DNA from: Mycolicibacter kumamotonensis
GTDB taxonomy: Bacteria > Actinomycetota > Actinomycetes > Mycobacteriales > Mycobacteriaceae
DNA length: 64,000 nucleotides
NCBI RefSeq assembly: GCF_002086285.1
Contig: NZ_MVHU01000007.1
Coordinates: 62,001 to 126,000 of the forward strand
Direction: 5' to 3'
Shown here piece by piece: positions 9,345 through 22,828 of this stretch. The notes beneath the pieces were generated by a model, which did no database searches, had not been told where the DNA came from, and was given only the letters and a program-made list of their open reading frames with translations. A program made the translations under genes and the position numbers. The first letter of the stretch is position 1; every line of letters starts with the position of its first letter.

Positions 9345-10283
9345 GTGGTCGAGCAGGGACACAACTGGCCGGGGTATGCCGTGGTGGCGACGGCCTTATC
9401 GGCCTTGTCGGCGTTGGTGGCTGTCTCGCTGGTCACTTCGGCCGCTCCCGCACCCGCCGACCCGGTCCCGGTCGGTGCCGGCGACGTCTCGGTCGAGCTG
9501 GCCAAACTCGAGGCCCTTCCGGTCAAAGGCCGCGCCCCCAAGACCGGTTACGAGCGCGAGATGTTCGGCCCGGCGTGGAGCGACGATGTGACGGTGCCCG
9601 ACGGGCACAACGGCTGCGACACCCGAAACGACATCCTGCGCCGCGATCTGGTCGACATCGAGATCAAGCCGGGCACCAACGGTTGCGTGGTGCTCTCCGG
9701 CATGCTGCACGACCCCTACACCGGCACCGCGATCGTCTTCCAGCGCGGCCGGGGCACGTCCCGGGCAGTGCAGATCGACCATGTCGTGGCATTGTCGGAT
9801 GCCTGGCAGAAGGGCGCCCAGCAGTGGGATGACCTCACCCGGCGCAACTTCGCCAATGATCCGCTGAATCTGCAGGCCACCAGCGGGCCGATCAATGAGC
9901 AGAAGGCCGACGGGGACGCTGCAACCTGGTTGCCGCCCAACAAGTCCTACCGCTGCGCCTACGTCTCCCGCATCGTCGAGGTGAAGTCCGGCTACGGCCT
10001 GTGGGTCACCCAGGCCGAACACGACGCGATCGCGCGGGTTCTCACCGGCGAATGCGGGGCGTCCACGGGCGGGCCGGCCCCGCCCGAGCCGGCGGACGGC
10101 ACGTCACCGGCGCAGCCGCCGCCGGGCGAGCCGGTGCCGTTCCTCGCCCCGGACGACGGGCCGTCGGTGTACTTCCCGAACTGCGCGGCCGCGCGCGCCG
10201 CGGGCGCCGCGCCGATTCTGGCCGGGCAGCCCGGATACCGGTCCGGGCTGGACGGCGACGGCGACGGCATCGCCTGCGAGTAG
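9345..10283 (+). CDS. Secreted HNH-type nuclease (DUF1524) with excalibur domain
   Basis: 312 residues from the GTG at 9345, which has GGGAAGG six bases upstream. A signal or anchor helix spans about residues 11-35 (VVATALSALSALVAVSLV), ending in an Ala/Pro-rich region. The central domain carries the DUF1524/GmrSD-like nuclease signature IDHVVALSDAW (Asp145-His146), FANDPLNLQAT (Asn171-Asp172) and N-x2-QK, as in secreted actinobacterial deoxyribonucleases. A Pro/Gly-rich linker (about 240-272) leads to an excalibur calcium-binding domain with two Cys and DGDGDGIACE at the C-terminus. The protein is probably exported, nucleolytic and calcium-binding; biological role unknown. It is convergent with the PPE gene (10 bases between them). 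Confidence 0.88.
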   Translation: MVEQGHNWPGYAVVATALSALSALVAVSLVTSAAPAPADPVPVGAGDVSVELAKLEALPVKGRAPKTGYEREMFGPAWSDDVTVPDGHNGCDTRNDILRRDLVDIEIKPGTNGCVVLSGMLHDPYTGTAIVFQRGRGTSRAVQIDHVVALSDAWQKGAQQWDDLTRRNFANDPLNLQATSGPINEQKADGDAATWLPPNKSYRCAYVSRIVEVKSGYGLWVTQAEHDAIARVLTGECGASTGGPAPPEPADGTSPAQPPPGEPVPFLAPDDGPSVYFPNCAAARAAGAAPILAGQPGYRSGLDGDGDGIACE

Positions 10284-10293
10284 GCGCGCGCCG

Positions 10294-11478
10294 TCATCCG
10301 GCCGAGAACGGGCGTGCCATCACCTTGTGCTGGAAGCCGTACCGGGGGCCGGACCCCCGGCCTCCCGCCCCGGCACCGGCCAGCGGCATCCCGCCCATCA
10401 GGCTTCCGGCCCCTTCGGCGTCGGGGCTGATGGCGGAGACGGTGCTGACCGGTATCGGCGCGGCCGAACCTGCTGCGGCGCCGGCCGCCGTCCAGCTGGC
10501 CGGCACCGACAGCCGACCGGCCGCCGCGGCAGTGCCCAGGCCCGCGGCCACCGGTGCTGCGCCGCCGAGTTGGGCGCCCAGTCCGGCCGCCGGTAGTGCC
10601 GCCGGCAATGCCCCCGCGGCCGCCTTGGCACCATCACCGGCGGCCTTCGCCGCGGCGCCGGCCGGCGCCAGCGCCTTCGACAGGGAGACCGCGCTGTTGA
10701 CCGCACCGGTGGAGAAGTGCGCGATCGCGATGCTGCTCTGCGTCGGAGCGACATAGGACGTCCACGGCGCCAACAGGTTGGCAATCGGACTTCCCGGTGT
10801 GTACTTCAGGCCCACCAACGCGTACAGATCGCCGAGCATGCTGTCCAGCGGCGACGTCGACGAGTCCGCCGCGCCGGCCGCCGACGAGGCAGGTGAGGCC
10901 AGGCTCGCCAGCGCCGATTGCAAAGCCGAGACCAGTTGCGCGGTCTGCGATTCGTCCGCGGTCGGATCGGGCGTGCTGAACGGGGCCACCTGCGACGCCG
11001 ACGCCGACTGCCCGGCATACCCGTACATGGCGGCGGCATCGCGGGCCCACATCTCCCCGTAATCCGCCTCGGTCACCGCGATCGCCGGGGTGTTCTGCCC
11101 CAGCACGTTCGTCGAGACCAGCGCAGACAACCGGGTGCGATTGGCATCGACATCCCCCGGGTGCACCACCGCGGCCAGCGCGGCCTCGTACGCGGTGGCG
11201 GCCTGCCGTGCCCGCCCGGCGGCCTGTTCAGCCCGCGCAGCTGTGGCGTTCATCCATTCCAGGTAAGGCGCCACGGCCACTGCCATCGACGCCGACGCAG
11301 GCCCGAGCCATTCCTCACCCGTCAGTGCGGTGACGATCGCCTCGTAGCCGGTGGCCGCCGAATTCAGCTCGGCAGCGAGCCTGCTCCACGAGGACGCCGC
11401 AGCCACCAGCGGTGACGAGCCCGCGCCGGAATACATTCGCGCGGAGTTGACCTCCGGCGGCAACGACCCGAAATCCAT
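10294..11478 (-). CDS. PPE family protein, PPE-SVP subgroup
   Basis: 394 residues from the ATG at 11478. The N-terminal PPE domain begins [18 protein letters not shown], has the W-x-G turn (EEWLGPAS) and ends around residue 180. The C-terminal part contains the SVP signature LSVPASW near residue 345, followed by the short conserved tail MGGMPL, GPRYGF and [15 protein letters not shown] proteins are ESX (type VII) secretion substrates, and the PPE domain forms a helical heterodimer with a PE partner. The PE gene directly upstream ends eight bases before this start, so the two form a bicistron. No ESX apparatus genes are in the window. Confidence 0.93.
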   Translation of the reverse strand: MDFGSLPPEVNSARMYSGAGSSPLVAAASSWSRLAAELNSAATGYEAIVTALTGEEWLGPASASMAVAVAPYLEWMNATAARAEQAAGRARQAATAYEAALAAVVHPGDVDANRTRLSALVSTNVLGQNTPAIAVTEADYGEMWARDAAAMYGYAGQSASASQVAPFSTPDPTADESQTAQLVSALQSALASLASPASSAAGAADSSTSPLDSMLGDLYALVGLKYTPGSPIANLLAPWTSYVAPTQSSIAIAHFSTGAVNSAVSLSKALAPAGAAAKAAGDGAKAAAGALPAALPAAGLGAQLGGAAPVAAGLGTAAAAGRLSVPASWTAAGAAAGSAAPIPVSTVSAISPDAEGAGSLMGGMPLAGAGAGGRGSGPRYGFQHKVMARPFSAG

Positions 11479-11486
11479 TGCGGGAA

Positions 11487-11786
11487 CTAACTCGCCACCG
11501 TGGCGTTGACCGCTTCGGTCACCGCGTATGACTCGGAGCTCAGCGCCAAGGTCCGCACGAACGCCTCGTGAATCGCGGTGGCCTGCGCGCTGACCTCTTG
11601 ATAAGCGTGGGCATGAGCCGCGAACAAGGCTGCGGTCAAAGCCGATACCTCGTCGGCGGCCGCCGGCGGCAAGACGGTGGTCGGGCCCGCAGCGGCCGCG
11701 TTCTGCGCGGCCACCACCGAGCCGATACCCCGCAGACCACTGGCGGCAGCCGCCAATGCTTCCGGTTGTGTGTTGACGAACGACAT
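11487..11786 (-). CDS. PE family protein
   Basis: 99 residues, the length of a bare PE domain. It begins [22 protein letters not shown] with the Pro-Glu pair at residues 8-9 and is Ala-rich, helical, with the typical [23 protein letters not shown] helix. The YxxxD/E secretion motif region is YAVTE near the C-terminus, which ESX systems recognise. The AGGAG ribosome site is about eight bases upstream of ATG 11786. It is followed by the PPE gene after an eight-base gap and is expected to fold with that PPE protein. Confidence 0.95.
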   Translation of the reverse strand: MSFVNTQPEALAAAASGLRGIGSVVAAQNAAAAGPTTVLPPAAADEVSALTAALFAAHAHAYQEVSAQATAIHEAFVRTLALSSESYAVTEAVNATVAS

Positions 11787-12125
11787 CTACCACTCCTCAT
11801 TGTTCTTTTGCGCCAGCGCACTTCGAAAGACGTTGCTTGGCAGCCTAGGTCGGCCTGCGCCTGCCGGCCGCCGGCCGATGTCGATGGCCCCGCCGCCACA
11901 CGACGCCCTACATTCGCCGTTCAGGGTGCACCCGAATGCCACCCGACCGGCCCTGAACACCGCAAACGCCGCGGAGCCGGGCGGGAAATCGGTGGGCGCA
12001 GCGCGCCGCCATGGTTGGCGTCAGAGAAAGAATCCCAACGCGGATAATGTTTTCGGCGATGCCGGCGAACCATCCGGACAGCCCGCGACGGCAGAACCCG
12101 CGGGGAGATTTCACACCGGGGCCGG
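11787..12125. other. Intergenic region between PE-PPE pair and upstream PPE gene
   Basis: 339 bases without a supported gene. It must hold the promoter of the PE-PPE pair, whose ribosome site GAGGAG is just upstream of 11786 on the minus strand. Open frames on the plus strand through it are low-complexity and continue as antisense of the PE gene, so they were not accepted. No repeat or terminator stood out. Confidence 0.5.
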
Positions 12126-13253
12126 CTAGCCGCCGGCCGGGTGAGGGGTTAACACGTTGTACCGGAAGCCGTATCGGTTGACATAGCCGTCACTGCGCCG
12201 GGGCGCGCCGGCGCTCATCGGCATCCCTCGCAGCAGGCCCCCGGGCTGACTGTCGACAGCGCTGGAGGCGGGAACAGTCTGTGGCGCAGACACTTCCGGG
12301 GTCATTGCGGGCGCCGCGCTGACCCAACCGGGGGGCACCGACAACTTTCCCACCGCTGCGGCTCGTCCGAAGCCGGCTGCCGGGACGCCCGCCGGCCGGA
12401 CTGCACCCGCGGTGGCCGGAAGCGGTATCGGCGGGGGCGCTACCGGCGCCTCGGCGGACGCCGACGGCGCAAACGCTTTCGAGATGCCGAGCAGGTTGGC
12501 CGGGGTGGAGGCGAGTCGCTGCACCACCTGCTCACTGGTGGTCAGGTTCTTCACGATCTGCGGCAGGTGCGCCTTGAGCTCCTCCCAGGTCGCCGGCTGC
12601 GACGGCGAGGAGGAAATCCGCTCCAGCACTTCGCGTATCGCGGTGACGAGCTCCGTGGAGGATCGCTGCTGGGCGGCGGACCCGACCGCCTGGGCGACCG
12701 CGGTCTGCTGACGACCTTCGCCGCTTGTTGCGGTGGTCGCCGGCGGTGTCTGGAACGGTGTGACCATCGAGGCGACCCGTGAGGCCCCCGCGTAGCCGTA
12801 CATCACGGCGGCGTCCTGCGCCCACATCTCGGCGTACTGCGCCTCGGCGGCCGCGATCGCCGAGCTGTTCTGTCCCAGCAGATTCGTGGCTACCAGCAGA
12901 CTCAGCAGGCTCCGGTTCGCTGCGACCTCGGCAGGCGGAACTGTTGCTGCGTAGGCGATTTCGTAGGCACCGACAACAGCGCGGGCGTAGCCGGCGGCCT
13001 GCTCGGCGTGGCTGGCGGTGGCGCTCATCCACGACACGTAGGGCCCGACCGCGGCAAGCATCGCCGCTGCCGACGGTCCCCACCACGAGGCGTCGACCAC
13101 CTGGGTGATCAGTGCCTGGTAGAGCTCCGCCGCCGAATGCAGTTCCTCGGCAAGAGCACCCCAGGCGCAGGCGGCCCCCAGCAATGGGGCCGACCCGGCG
13201 CCGGAATACATCCGCGCCGAGTTGATCTCCGGCGGCAACGCTCCGAAGTCCAT
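12126..13253 (-). CDS. PPE family protein, PPE-SVP subgroup
   Basis: 375 residues from the ATG at 13253, preceded by GAGGGG seven bases upstream; two in-frame GTGs just before it are alternatives. The PPE domain starts [18 protein letters not shown] and contains [12 protein letters not shown] with the W-x-G motif. The C-terminal half has the SVP signature LSVPPGW and the tail [20 protein letters not shown], close to that of the downstream PPE protein, so the two genes look like diverged paralogs. It has no PE gene of its own next to it, and could pair with the PE encoded 340 bases downstream. Confidence 0.92.
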   Translation of the reverse strand: MDFGALPPEINSARMYSGAGSAPLLGAACAWGALAEELHSAAELYQALITQVVDASWWGPSAAAMLAAVGPYVSWMSATASHAEQAAGYARAVVGAYEIAYAATVPPAEVAANRSLLSLLVATNLLGQNSSAIAAAEAQYAEMWAQDAAVMYGYAGASRVASMVTPFQTPPATTATSGEGRQQTAVAQAVGSAAQQRSSTELVTAIREVLERISSSPSQPATWEELKAHLPQIVKNLTTSEQVVQRLASTPANLLGISKAFAPSASAEAPVAPPPIPLPATAGAVRPAGVPAAGFGRAAAVGKLSVPPGWVSAAPAMTPEVSAPQTVPASSAVDSQPGGLLRGMPMSAGAPRRSDGYVNRYGFRYNVLTPHPAGG

Positions 13254-13635
13254 CACCACAACCCCTCGCGCCTATCTCCGGACCGCTCTCCCCCGCCGCC
13301 CTCGAGAACTGTGTGTCGCTGTCTGCGGCCGTCGGCTTGTGGCTGACGCTAATACGGTCGGCGCATCCGCCCGGCCGCGAGCAGTGCGCCCGGCTCGAAC
13401 ACCGGGCATGGGGCGGGCCGTCGGGGCCGTGGGCTCACACCGTCGCGGAGAAGGCCGGTGCCACAGCCATTACCTGCACCAACACGCCGTCCCGGCGGCC
13501 CGCCGATGCCGCATCGGTGCCCTCGGGCGTGGCGGTTCCCCTGTCGGCCCGCAGAAAGAATCTCGGGGTGCGATAACTCGGCGCACGCTTCGGAGCGGGG
13601 TGTGGCCCAGGGGTGCTTTTTCCGTTGGCCGCGGT
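13254..13635. other. Intergenic region upstream of the PPE gene
   Basis: About 380 bases between the PPE start and the end of the aminotransferase gene, both on the minus strand. The only feature I can support is the PPE ribosome site GAGGGG at 13261-13267. Plus-strand open frames here have no recognisable domain or ribosome site. Confidence 0.4.
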
Positions 13636-14754
13636 TCAGCCACCCGATCCGAGCCGGTCGGCCGCCGCGGCGATCCGCTCGTCGGTGGCGGTCAGTGCCA
13701 CCCGCACATGCTCGGCGCCGGCCGGACCGTAGAACTCCCCCGGCGCCACCAGGATGCCGCGCTCGGCCAGCCAGCCGACGGTGCGCCGGCACGGCTCGCC
13801 GCGGGTGACCCACAGATACAGCCCGCCGTGCGACAGGTCGACGGTGAATCCGGCCGCGCGCATCGCCGGCAGCAGCGTCTCGCGGCGGCGCGCATACCGG
13901 TCGCGTTGCTCGCGTTCGTGCGCGTCGTCATCGAGCGCGGCGATCATCGCCGCCTGCACCGGGGTCGGCACCATCATCCCGGCGTGTTTGCGCACCGCGA
14001 GCAGTTCGGCCACCACGGCGGGGTCGCCCGCGACGAAACCGGCCCGATAGCCGGCCAGCGAGGAGGTCTTCGACAGCGAGTGCACGGCCAGCAGGCCGCT
14101 GTGGTCGCCGTCGCAGACCTGCGGGTGCAGCACCGAACGCGGTTCCGTGTCGTCCCAGCCCAGCCCCAGGTAGCACTCGTCGGAGACCAGCAGCACCCCG
14201 TTCTCGCGGGCCCAGCCGACGACGGCGCGCAGTTCGTCGGCGGTCAGGATGGCTCCGGTCGGGTTGCTGGGTGAATTCAGGTACACCAGAGCCGGGGGCG
14301 AGCCGTCGAGTCGCTGCGGCGCGTCACTGCGCACCCACGGCGCCCCGGCCAGCCGGGCGCCCACCTCGTAGGTCGGGTAGGCCAGTTCCGGAACGACGAC
14401 CACATCCTCGCCACCGAGGCCGAGCAGGGTCGGCAGCCACGCGATGAGTTCCTTGGTGCCGATCACCGGGAGCACGGCCGACTCCGCAAGCCCGGTGATC
14501 CCGTAGCGGCGGGCCAGCGCCGCGACCGCCGAGGCCCGCAACCCGGCCGTGCCGGCGGTGGTGGGATAGCCCGGCTGCGAGGAGGCCGCCGCCAGCGCGT
14601 CACGGATGACCTGGGCGACGGGATCGACGGGGGTGCCCACCGACAGGTCGACGATGCCGTCGGGATGCGCTTTGGCCAGCGCCGTCACCTCGGCCAACGT
14701 GTCCCAGGGGAAGGTCGGCAGCGCGGCCGACCTGCCGCCGTGTCGGGGGCTCAC
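13636..14754 (-). CDS. Class I aminotransferase, DapC-like (Rv1178 ortholog)
   Basis: PLP-dependent aminotransferase, about 372 residues from GTG 14754; an ATG at 14823 would add 23 unconserved residues. It matches M. tuberculosis Rv1178 as recalled nearly throughout. Motifs seen are DLSVGTPVDPVAP-like start, YLNSPSNPTG (cofactor-binding Asn), VSDECYLGLGWD, and the PLP lysine region VHSLSKTSSLAGYRAGF, ending VRVALTATDERI. The actinobacterial family is annotated as succinyldiaminopimelate transaminase in the lysine/diaminopimelate pathway; for Rv1178 that role is less firm than for Rv0858c. In M. tuberculosis the ferredoxin fdxC precedes it in the same operon; here fdxC is absent and a PadR gene is divergent instead. 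Confidence 0.88.
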   Translation of the reverse strand: MSPRHGGRSAALPTFPWDTLAEVTALAKAHPDGIVDLSVGTPVDPVAQVIRDALAAASSQPGYPTTAGTAGLRASAVAALARRYGITGLAESAVLPVIGTKELIAWLPTLLGLGGEDVVVVPELAYPTYEVGARLAGAPWVRSDAPQRLDGSPPALVYLNSPSNPTGAILTADELRAVVGWARENGVLLVSDECYLGLGWDDTEPRSVLHPQVCDGDHSGLLAVHSLSKTSSLAGYRAGFVAGDPAVVAELLAVRKHAGMMVPTPVQAAMIAALDDDAHEREQRDRYARRRETLLPAMRAAGFTVDLSHGGLYLWVTRGEPCRRTVGWLAERGILVAPGEFYGPAGAEHVRVALTATDERIAAAADRLGSGG

Positions 14755-14845
14755 GGGGCTGCGGCCAAACGCGGCGGGTTCATCGGTTCCTGATAGTAAT
14801 CGCGCCGCTACGGCCACCGGCACCAGCCGCCCCGCCTATGCGCGC

Positions 14846-14868
14846 AGTTGCACTGCAACTAGTTGCAT
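14846..14868. promoter_or_regulatory. Three AGTTGCA half-sites, probable PadR operator
   Basis: A perfect palindrome AGTTGCA-C-TGCAACT (14846-14860) is followed at once by a third copy, AGTTGCAT (14861-14868). It lies in the divergent gap between the aminotransferase start (14754) and the PadR gene (14900), about 32 bases before the latter, as expected for an autoregulatory operator. Confidence 0.65.
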
Positions 14869-14899
14869 AGCTCGGGTGCGGGTGCCTATGCTCACGCCC

Positions 14900-20050
<5,151 letters not shown>

Positions 20051-20117
20051 GCCATACGCGCCACAGTAGTCGGCGCGCCAAGTCGGCCGACGGCCGCAGG
20101 GCGTGCCCGCCCGCCCG

Positions 20118-20528
20118 TCAGGGTTCGCCGGCCGGCCGGCCGGTGGACAGCGCCTGGCGGCGGCGCCACAGCAGCCACCCGGGCGGGGCGCTGCCCAGCA
20201 CGATCATCAGCAACACGCCGTAGGCCATCACCCCGCGGTCGGCGAAGATCAGGTCGTCGCCCGGGCCGCCGAACGTCATCAGCGCGATCGCCAACAGCCA
20301 GGTCCACAGCGGTAGCGCGGCCAGCCGCAGCGACGACGTGCAGCGCAGCGCGATCCACACCAGTCCGGCATTGACCAGGCCCCCGACCAGGGCGCTGAGC
20401 GGAAAGGGGACGGCGCCGATGTGCGCCGGCAGCAGCAGGGCGGTGGAGACGGCGCAGAGCACGCCGTCAACGGCCAGCAGGGCCAGCACCGGGAAGTTGA
20501 GTGCCGAACCCGGCGTATCGGCATTCAT
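20118..20528 (-). CDS. Four-helix membrane protein (Rv1171-like position)
   Basis: 136 residues from ATG 20528. Four hydrophobic helices are visible ([81 protein letters not shown]) with short charged loops and a basic C-terminal tail. No catalytic motif is visible. By position between mshB and fbiC it corresponds to Rv1171 of M. tuberculosis, also a membrane protein; that link rests on synteny. A start further upstream (20627) overlaps the small ORF and is less likely. Function unknown. Confidence 0.8.
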   Translation of the reverse strand: MNADTPGSALNFPVLALLAVDGVLCAVSTALLLPAHIGAVPFPLSALVGGLVNAGLVWIALRCTSSLRLAALPLWTWLLAIALMTFGGPGDDLIFADRGVMAYGVLLMIVLGSAPPGWLLWRRRQALSTGRPAGEP

Positions 20529-20557
20529 CGCGGGCTCGGTGAGCGGCGCGACTGGGC

Positions 20558-20665
20558 TCAAGTGGGGATGCTGTCCAGCTGGCTGACCAACGAACCGACC
20601 ATCCACTGGTAGCTGTCCAGCCACCACTGCCAGTGCTCCAAGTTCGGGTCCAGATCGGGATCCAT
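20558..20665 (-). CDS. Possible 35-residue Trp-rich small protein
   Basis: ATG at 20665, TGA at 20558-20560. The product begins MDPDLDPNLEHWQWWLDSYQ and ends QWMVGSLVSQLDSIPT: acidic start, then four Trp within 13 residues, and no Cys. AGGTGG lies seven bases before the ATG, a strong ribosome site. It sits 42 bases after the mshB stop and 29 bases before the membrane protein gene, all in one direction, so it would be the second gene of an mshB operon. No family is recognised. The amphipathic Trp-rich segment could lie on a membrane surface or bind a partner; that is inference. Confidence 0.55.
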   Translation of the reverse strand: MDPDLDPNLEHWQWWLDSYQWMVGSLVSQLDSIPT

Positions 20666-20707
20666 GCCTAAACCACCTAAGTCCTTGCCACTACGGCGCG
20701 AAACAGC

Positions 20708-21634
20708 TCAGCAGGAGCTTACCCCGTTCCCGGCGGCACCGAGCTGAAGTCCGGCCAGCAGATCGGTTTCCCAGCCCCGCGCATCGCGCGGACCGGCGCT
20801 GCCGGCGGCCAGCACGTAGTGCTCACTGTCCAAGATGGGCTGAGCAATGTTGTTGGACAACGCAAACGCACGGCCGGTGGGCCCGACGGCGACCTGTGTG
20901 GCATGTGCCGCCATGGCCGCCACTTTGGCCGGGAGTGACTCGGCGGCCTCGATGACCGCGTCGATCCGTTCGTCGGGAAACTCCGCGACCGTGCCGGCGG
21001 CGGCGTCGTCTTCGGGCAACGTCCAGTGCGGCAACCGGTCGGCGTCCCGCAGTGCCCGCCGGGCGGCCCGCGAGGCGCTGGCGGCGGTCACCGTCCAGTA
21101 CAACTTCGGCGTGGCCCAGCCCGGGCCGGGCCCGGTGGCGTCGTCTGCCGCGGCCGCCACCGTTGCGGTGGTCACGTGGTGGGCGTGCACATGGTCGGGA
21201 TGGCCGTAGCCGCCGTGCGGGTCGTAGCTCACCACCACGTGCGGACGCAGCCGCCGGATGACCTCCGCCAGGGCCGCGACGGTCTCGGCGTCGTCGGCGT
21301 CGATGAACCGCTGCTGTCGGCGGGGCGGGGTGCCGTCCATGCCGGAATCACGCCAGCGTCCGGCGCCGCCGAGGAACTGCGGTGCACCGACGCCCAGTTC
21401 CCGCAGCGCGGCGGCGAGTTCGCCGATCCGGTAGCCGCCGAGCTGGTCGGCGTGACCCACCGCCAGCTGCGCCCAGCGATCCCCGATGACCTCACCCTCT
21501 TCGCCGAGTGTGCAGGTCACGACGTGCACGTCGGCGCCGCGGGCGGCGTAATGGGCGATCGTCGCCCCGGTGGTCAGCGTCTCATCGTCGGGATGGGCGT
21601 GCACGAACAGCAGCCGCGGGGTCTGATCCGACAC
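20708..21634 (-). CDS. mshB: GlcNAc-Ins deacetylase, mycothiol biosynthesis
   Basis: Zinc amidohydrolase that deacetylates GlcNAc-inositol in mycothiol synthesis. About 308 residues from GTG 21634, which aligns with the start of M. tuberculosis MshB (Rv1170); an ATG far upstream (21802) adds unconserved sequence. The LmbE-type signature FVHAHPDDE (His14, Asp17 as zinc ligands, with the catalytic Asp beside them) and the third ligand region [12 protein letters not shown] are present, along with [11 protein letters not shown] and the C-terminal SNNIAQPI and [13 protein letters not shown]. First clear gene of the series running to fbiC. Confidence 0.95.
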   Translation of the reverse strand: MSDQTPRLLFVHAHPDDETLTTGATIAHYAARGADVHVVTCTLGEEGEVIGDRWAQLAVGHADQLGGYRIGELAAALRELGVGAPQFLGGAGRWRDSGMDGTPPRRQQRFIDADDAETVAALAEVIRRLRPHVVVSYDPHGGYGHPDHVHAHHVTTATVAAAADDATGPGPGWATPKLYWTVTAASASRAARRALRDADRLPHWTLPEDDAAAGTVAEFPDERIDAVIEAAESLPAKVAAMAAHATQVAVGPTGRAFALSNNIAQPILDSEHYVLAAGSAGPRDARGWETDLLAGLQLGAAGNGVSSC

Positions 21635-21672
21635 GGCCCGAACTCTACCGATCGGCTGGATGGCGCCCGGCG

Positions 21673-22575
21673 TCAGAAGATGCCGAGGATGAAGCTCGCC
21701 AGGTAGCTGGGAATGTCGAGGTCGGCCAGCAGCAACGCGAGGTTGTCGTGCAGAACCGCGGAGACCACGTCCGGGCTGAACGAGGCCAGCAGGGCGTCCC
21801 AATCGGCTCCGAACGCGGCGACGCCCGGATCGAAGTCACCGAACAGGCTGTTCTGCAGTTCGGCACCGCCCAGATCGATGCCGAGCAGGCTGTTCAGCGC
21901 CTGCTCGTTCTGGGCCACGATCGAGTTGTTGGCGATGAAGATGAAGTGGGCGATCTCACTGGCGGGACTGCCGTCGTCGAACTGTCCGACGACACCCAGC
22001 TGCGCCTCCACCAGGGCGTTGTTGAACGCCAGTTCCGCGGCGCCGATGCTGCTCAGCAGCGACTGGTAGGCGGCCGGGAGACCCTGCATGATCAAGGAGA
22101 TGCCGGCAACGGCGTTCGCGGCCGCGCTGCCCGCAGCTTGCTCGCTTCCGCCGAACGCACCGACCGCCGGGGCGCCGAAGACGCCGAGGTCGGGTGTGAG
22201 CGGCACCGAGCCCAGCACGCTTTGCGCATCGAATCCCCCGCCCTCGCCGAGCAGGGCGTTGATCGCGCTCTCGTCCAGGTCGCCGGAGTTGAATATCGAG
22301 CCGTCGCCGAGCTCACCCTCGCCGTTGCCCGTCAGCAGATCCCCCAGGTTGATCTGCTCCGCGTCGCCGCCACCGCCGCCGGCCATGTCCGGCCGGACGT
22401 GGTTCTCGATGGTTTCGATGATCGGGTTCGCGTCGACGTTCGCCGCGGCCATGTCGAAGTCGCGAATCTGCACATCGGGAAGGGACGGTGTCGACGGAGT
22501 CAACGCCGCGACCACCCCGGTTACGGAGAGTGCTGCAGCCGCCACCAGGGCGCACCGGTGAACGAGGTGTTCCAT
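21673..22575 (-). CDS. Secreted protein of unknown function
   Basis: 300 residues from ATG 22575, which has GGGAGGGG about seven bases upstream. A signal peptide covers roughly residues 1-30 ([20 protein letters not shown]). The mature protein is strongly acidic, almost without Lys, Arg or Cys, with a Gly/Asp-rich stretch ([18 protein letters not shown]) and repeated motifs of the form LLG-(I/E)-D/G. The C-terminus is a run of short hydrophobic segments ending [12 protein letters not shown] do not recognise the family; similar acidic secreted proteins are common in mycobacteria. It lies 38 bases upstream of mshB in the same direction, so it may share its transcript. Confidence 0.72.
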   Translation of the reverse strand: MEHLVHRCALVAAAALSVTGVVAALTPSTPSLPDVQIRDFDMAAANVDANPIIETIENHVRPDMAGGGGGDAEQINLGDLLTGNGEGELGDGSIFNSGDLDESAINALLGEGGGFDAQSVLGSVPLTPDLGVFGAPAVGAFGGSEQAAGSAAANAVAGISLIMQGLPAAYQSLLSSIGAAELAFNNALVEAQLGVVGQFDDGSPASEIAHFIFIANNSIVAQNEQALNSLLGIDLGGAELQNSLFGDFDPGVAAFGADWDALLASFSPDVVSAVLHDNLALLLADLDIPSYLASFILGIF

Positions 22576-22828
22576 CAACCATCCCCTCCCAGTGTGGCGT
22601 GCAAGCTGCTTAATAATATCCAAGAATTATCTGTGCGCAAGACTGCGGATCGGTCCGACACCGGCCTGGGAACGGCTCCCACCCGCCTGGGAACGTCTGG
22701 CGCCTCTCGACCGTAACCCCGGCGGCCGGGCTCCGGGCCGTCCCGGGGTCCAGCTCTCAGCAAACCGGAAGTATTCGCGTCAGCGCAGAGCTCGCATCGG
22801 GTGGCCTCCGGTCGCCGCGCGATCGGCG

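Noticed and set aside
12146..12159. KstR-like match (TTAACACGTTGTA)
   Set aside because: One fixed position fails and it lies inside the coding end of a PPE gene.
13313..13576. Plus-strand ORF of 87 residues between PPE and aminotransferase genes
   Set aside because: No ribosome site, no domain, and composition of non-coding GC-rich DNA.
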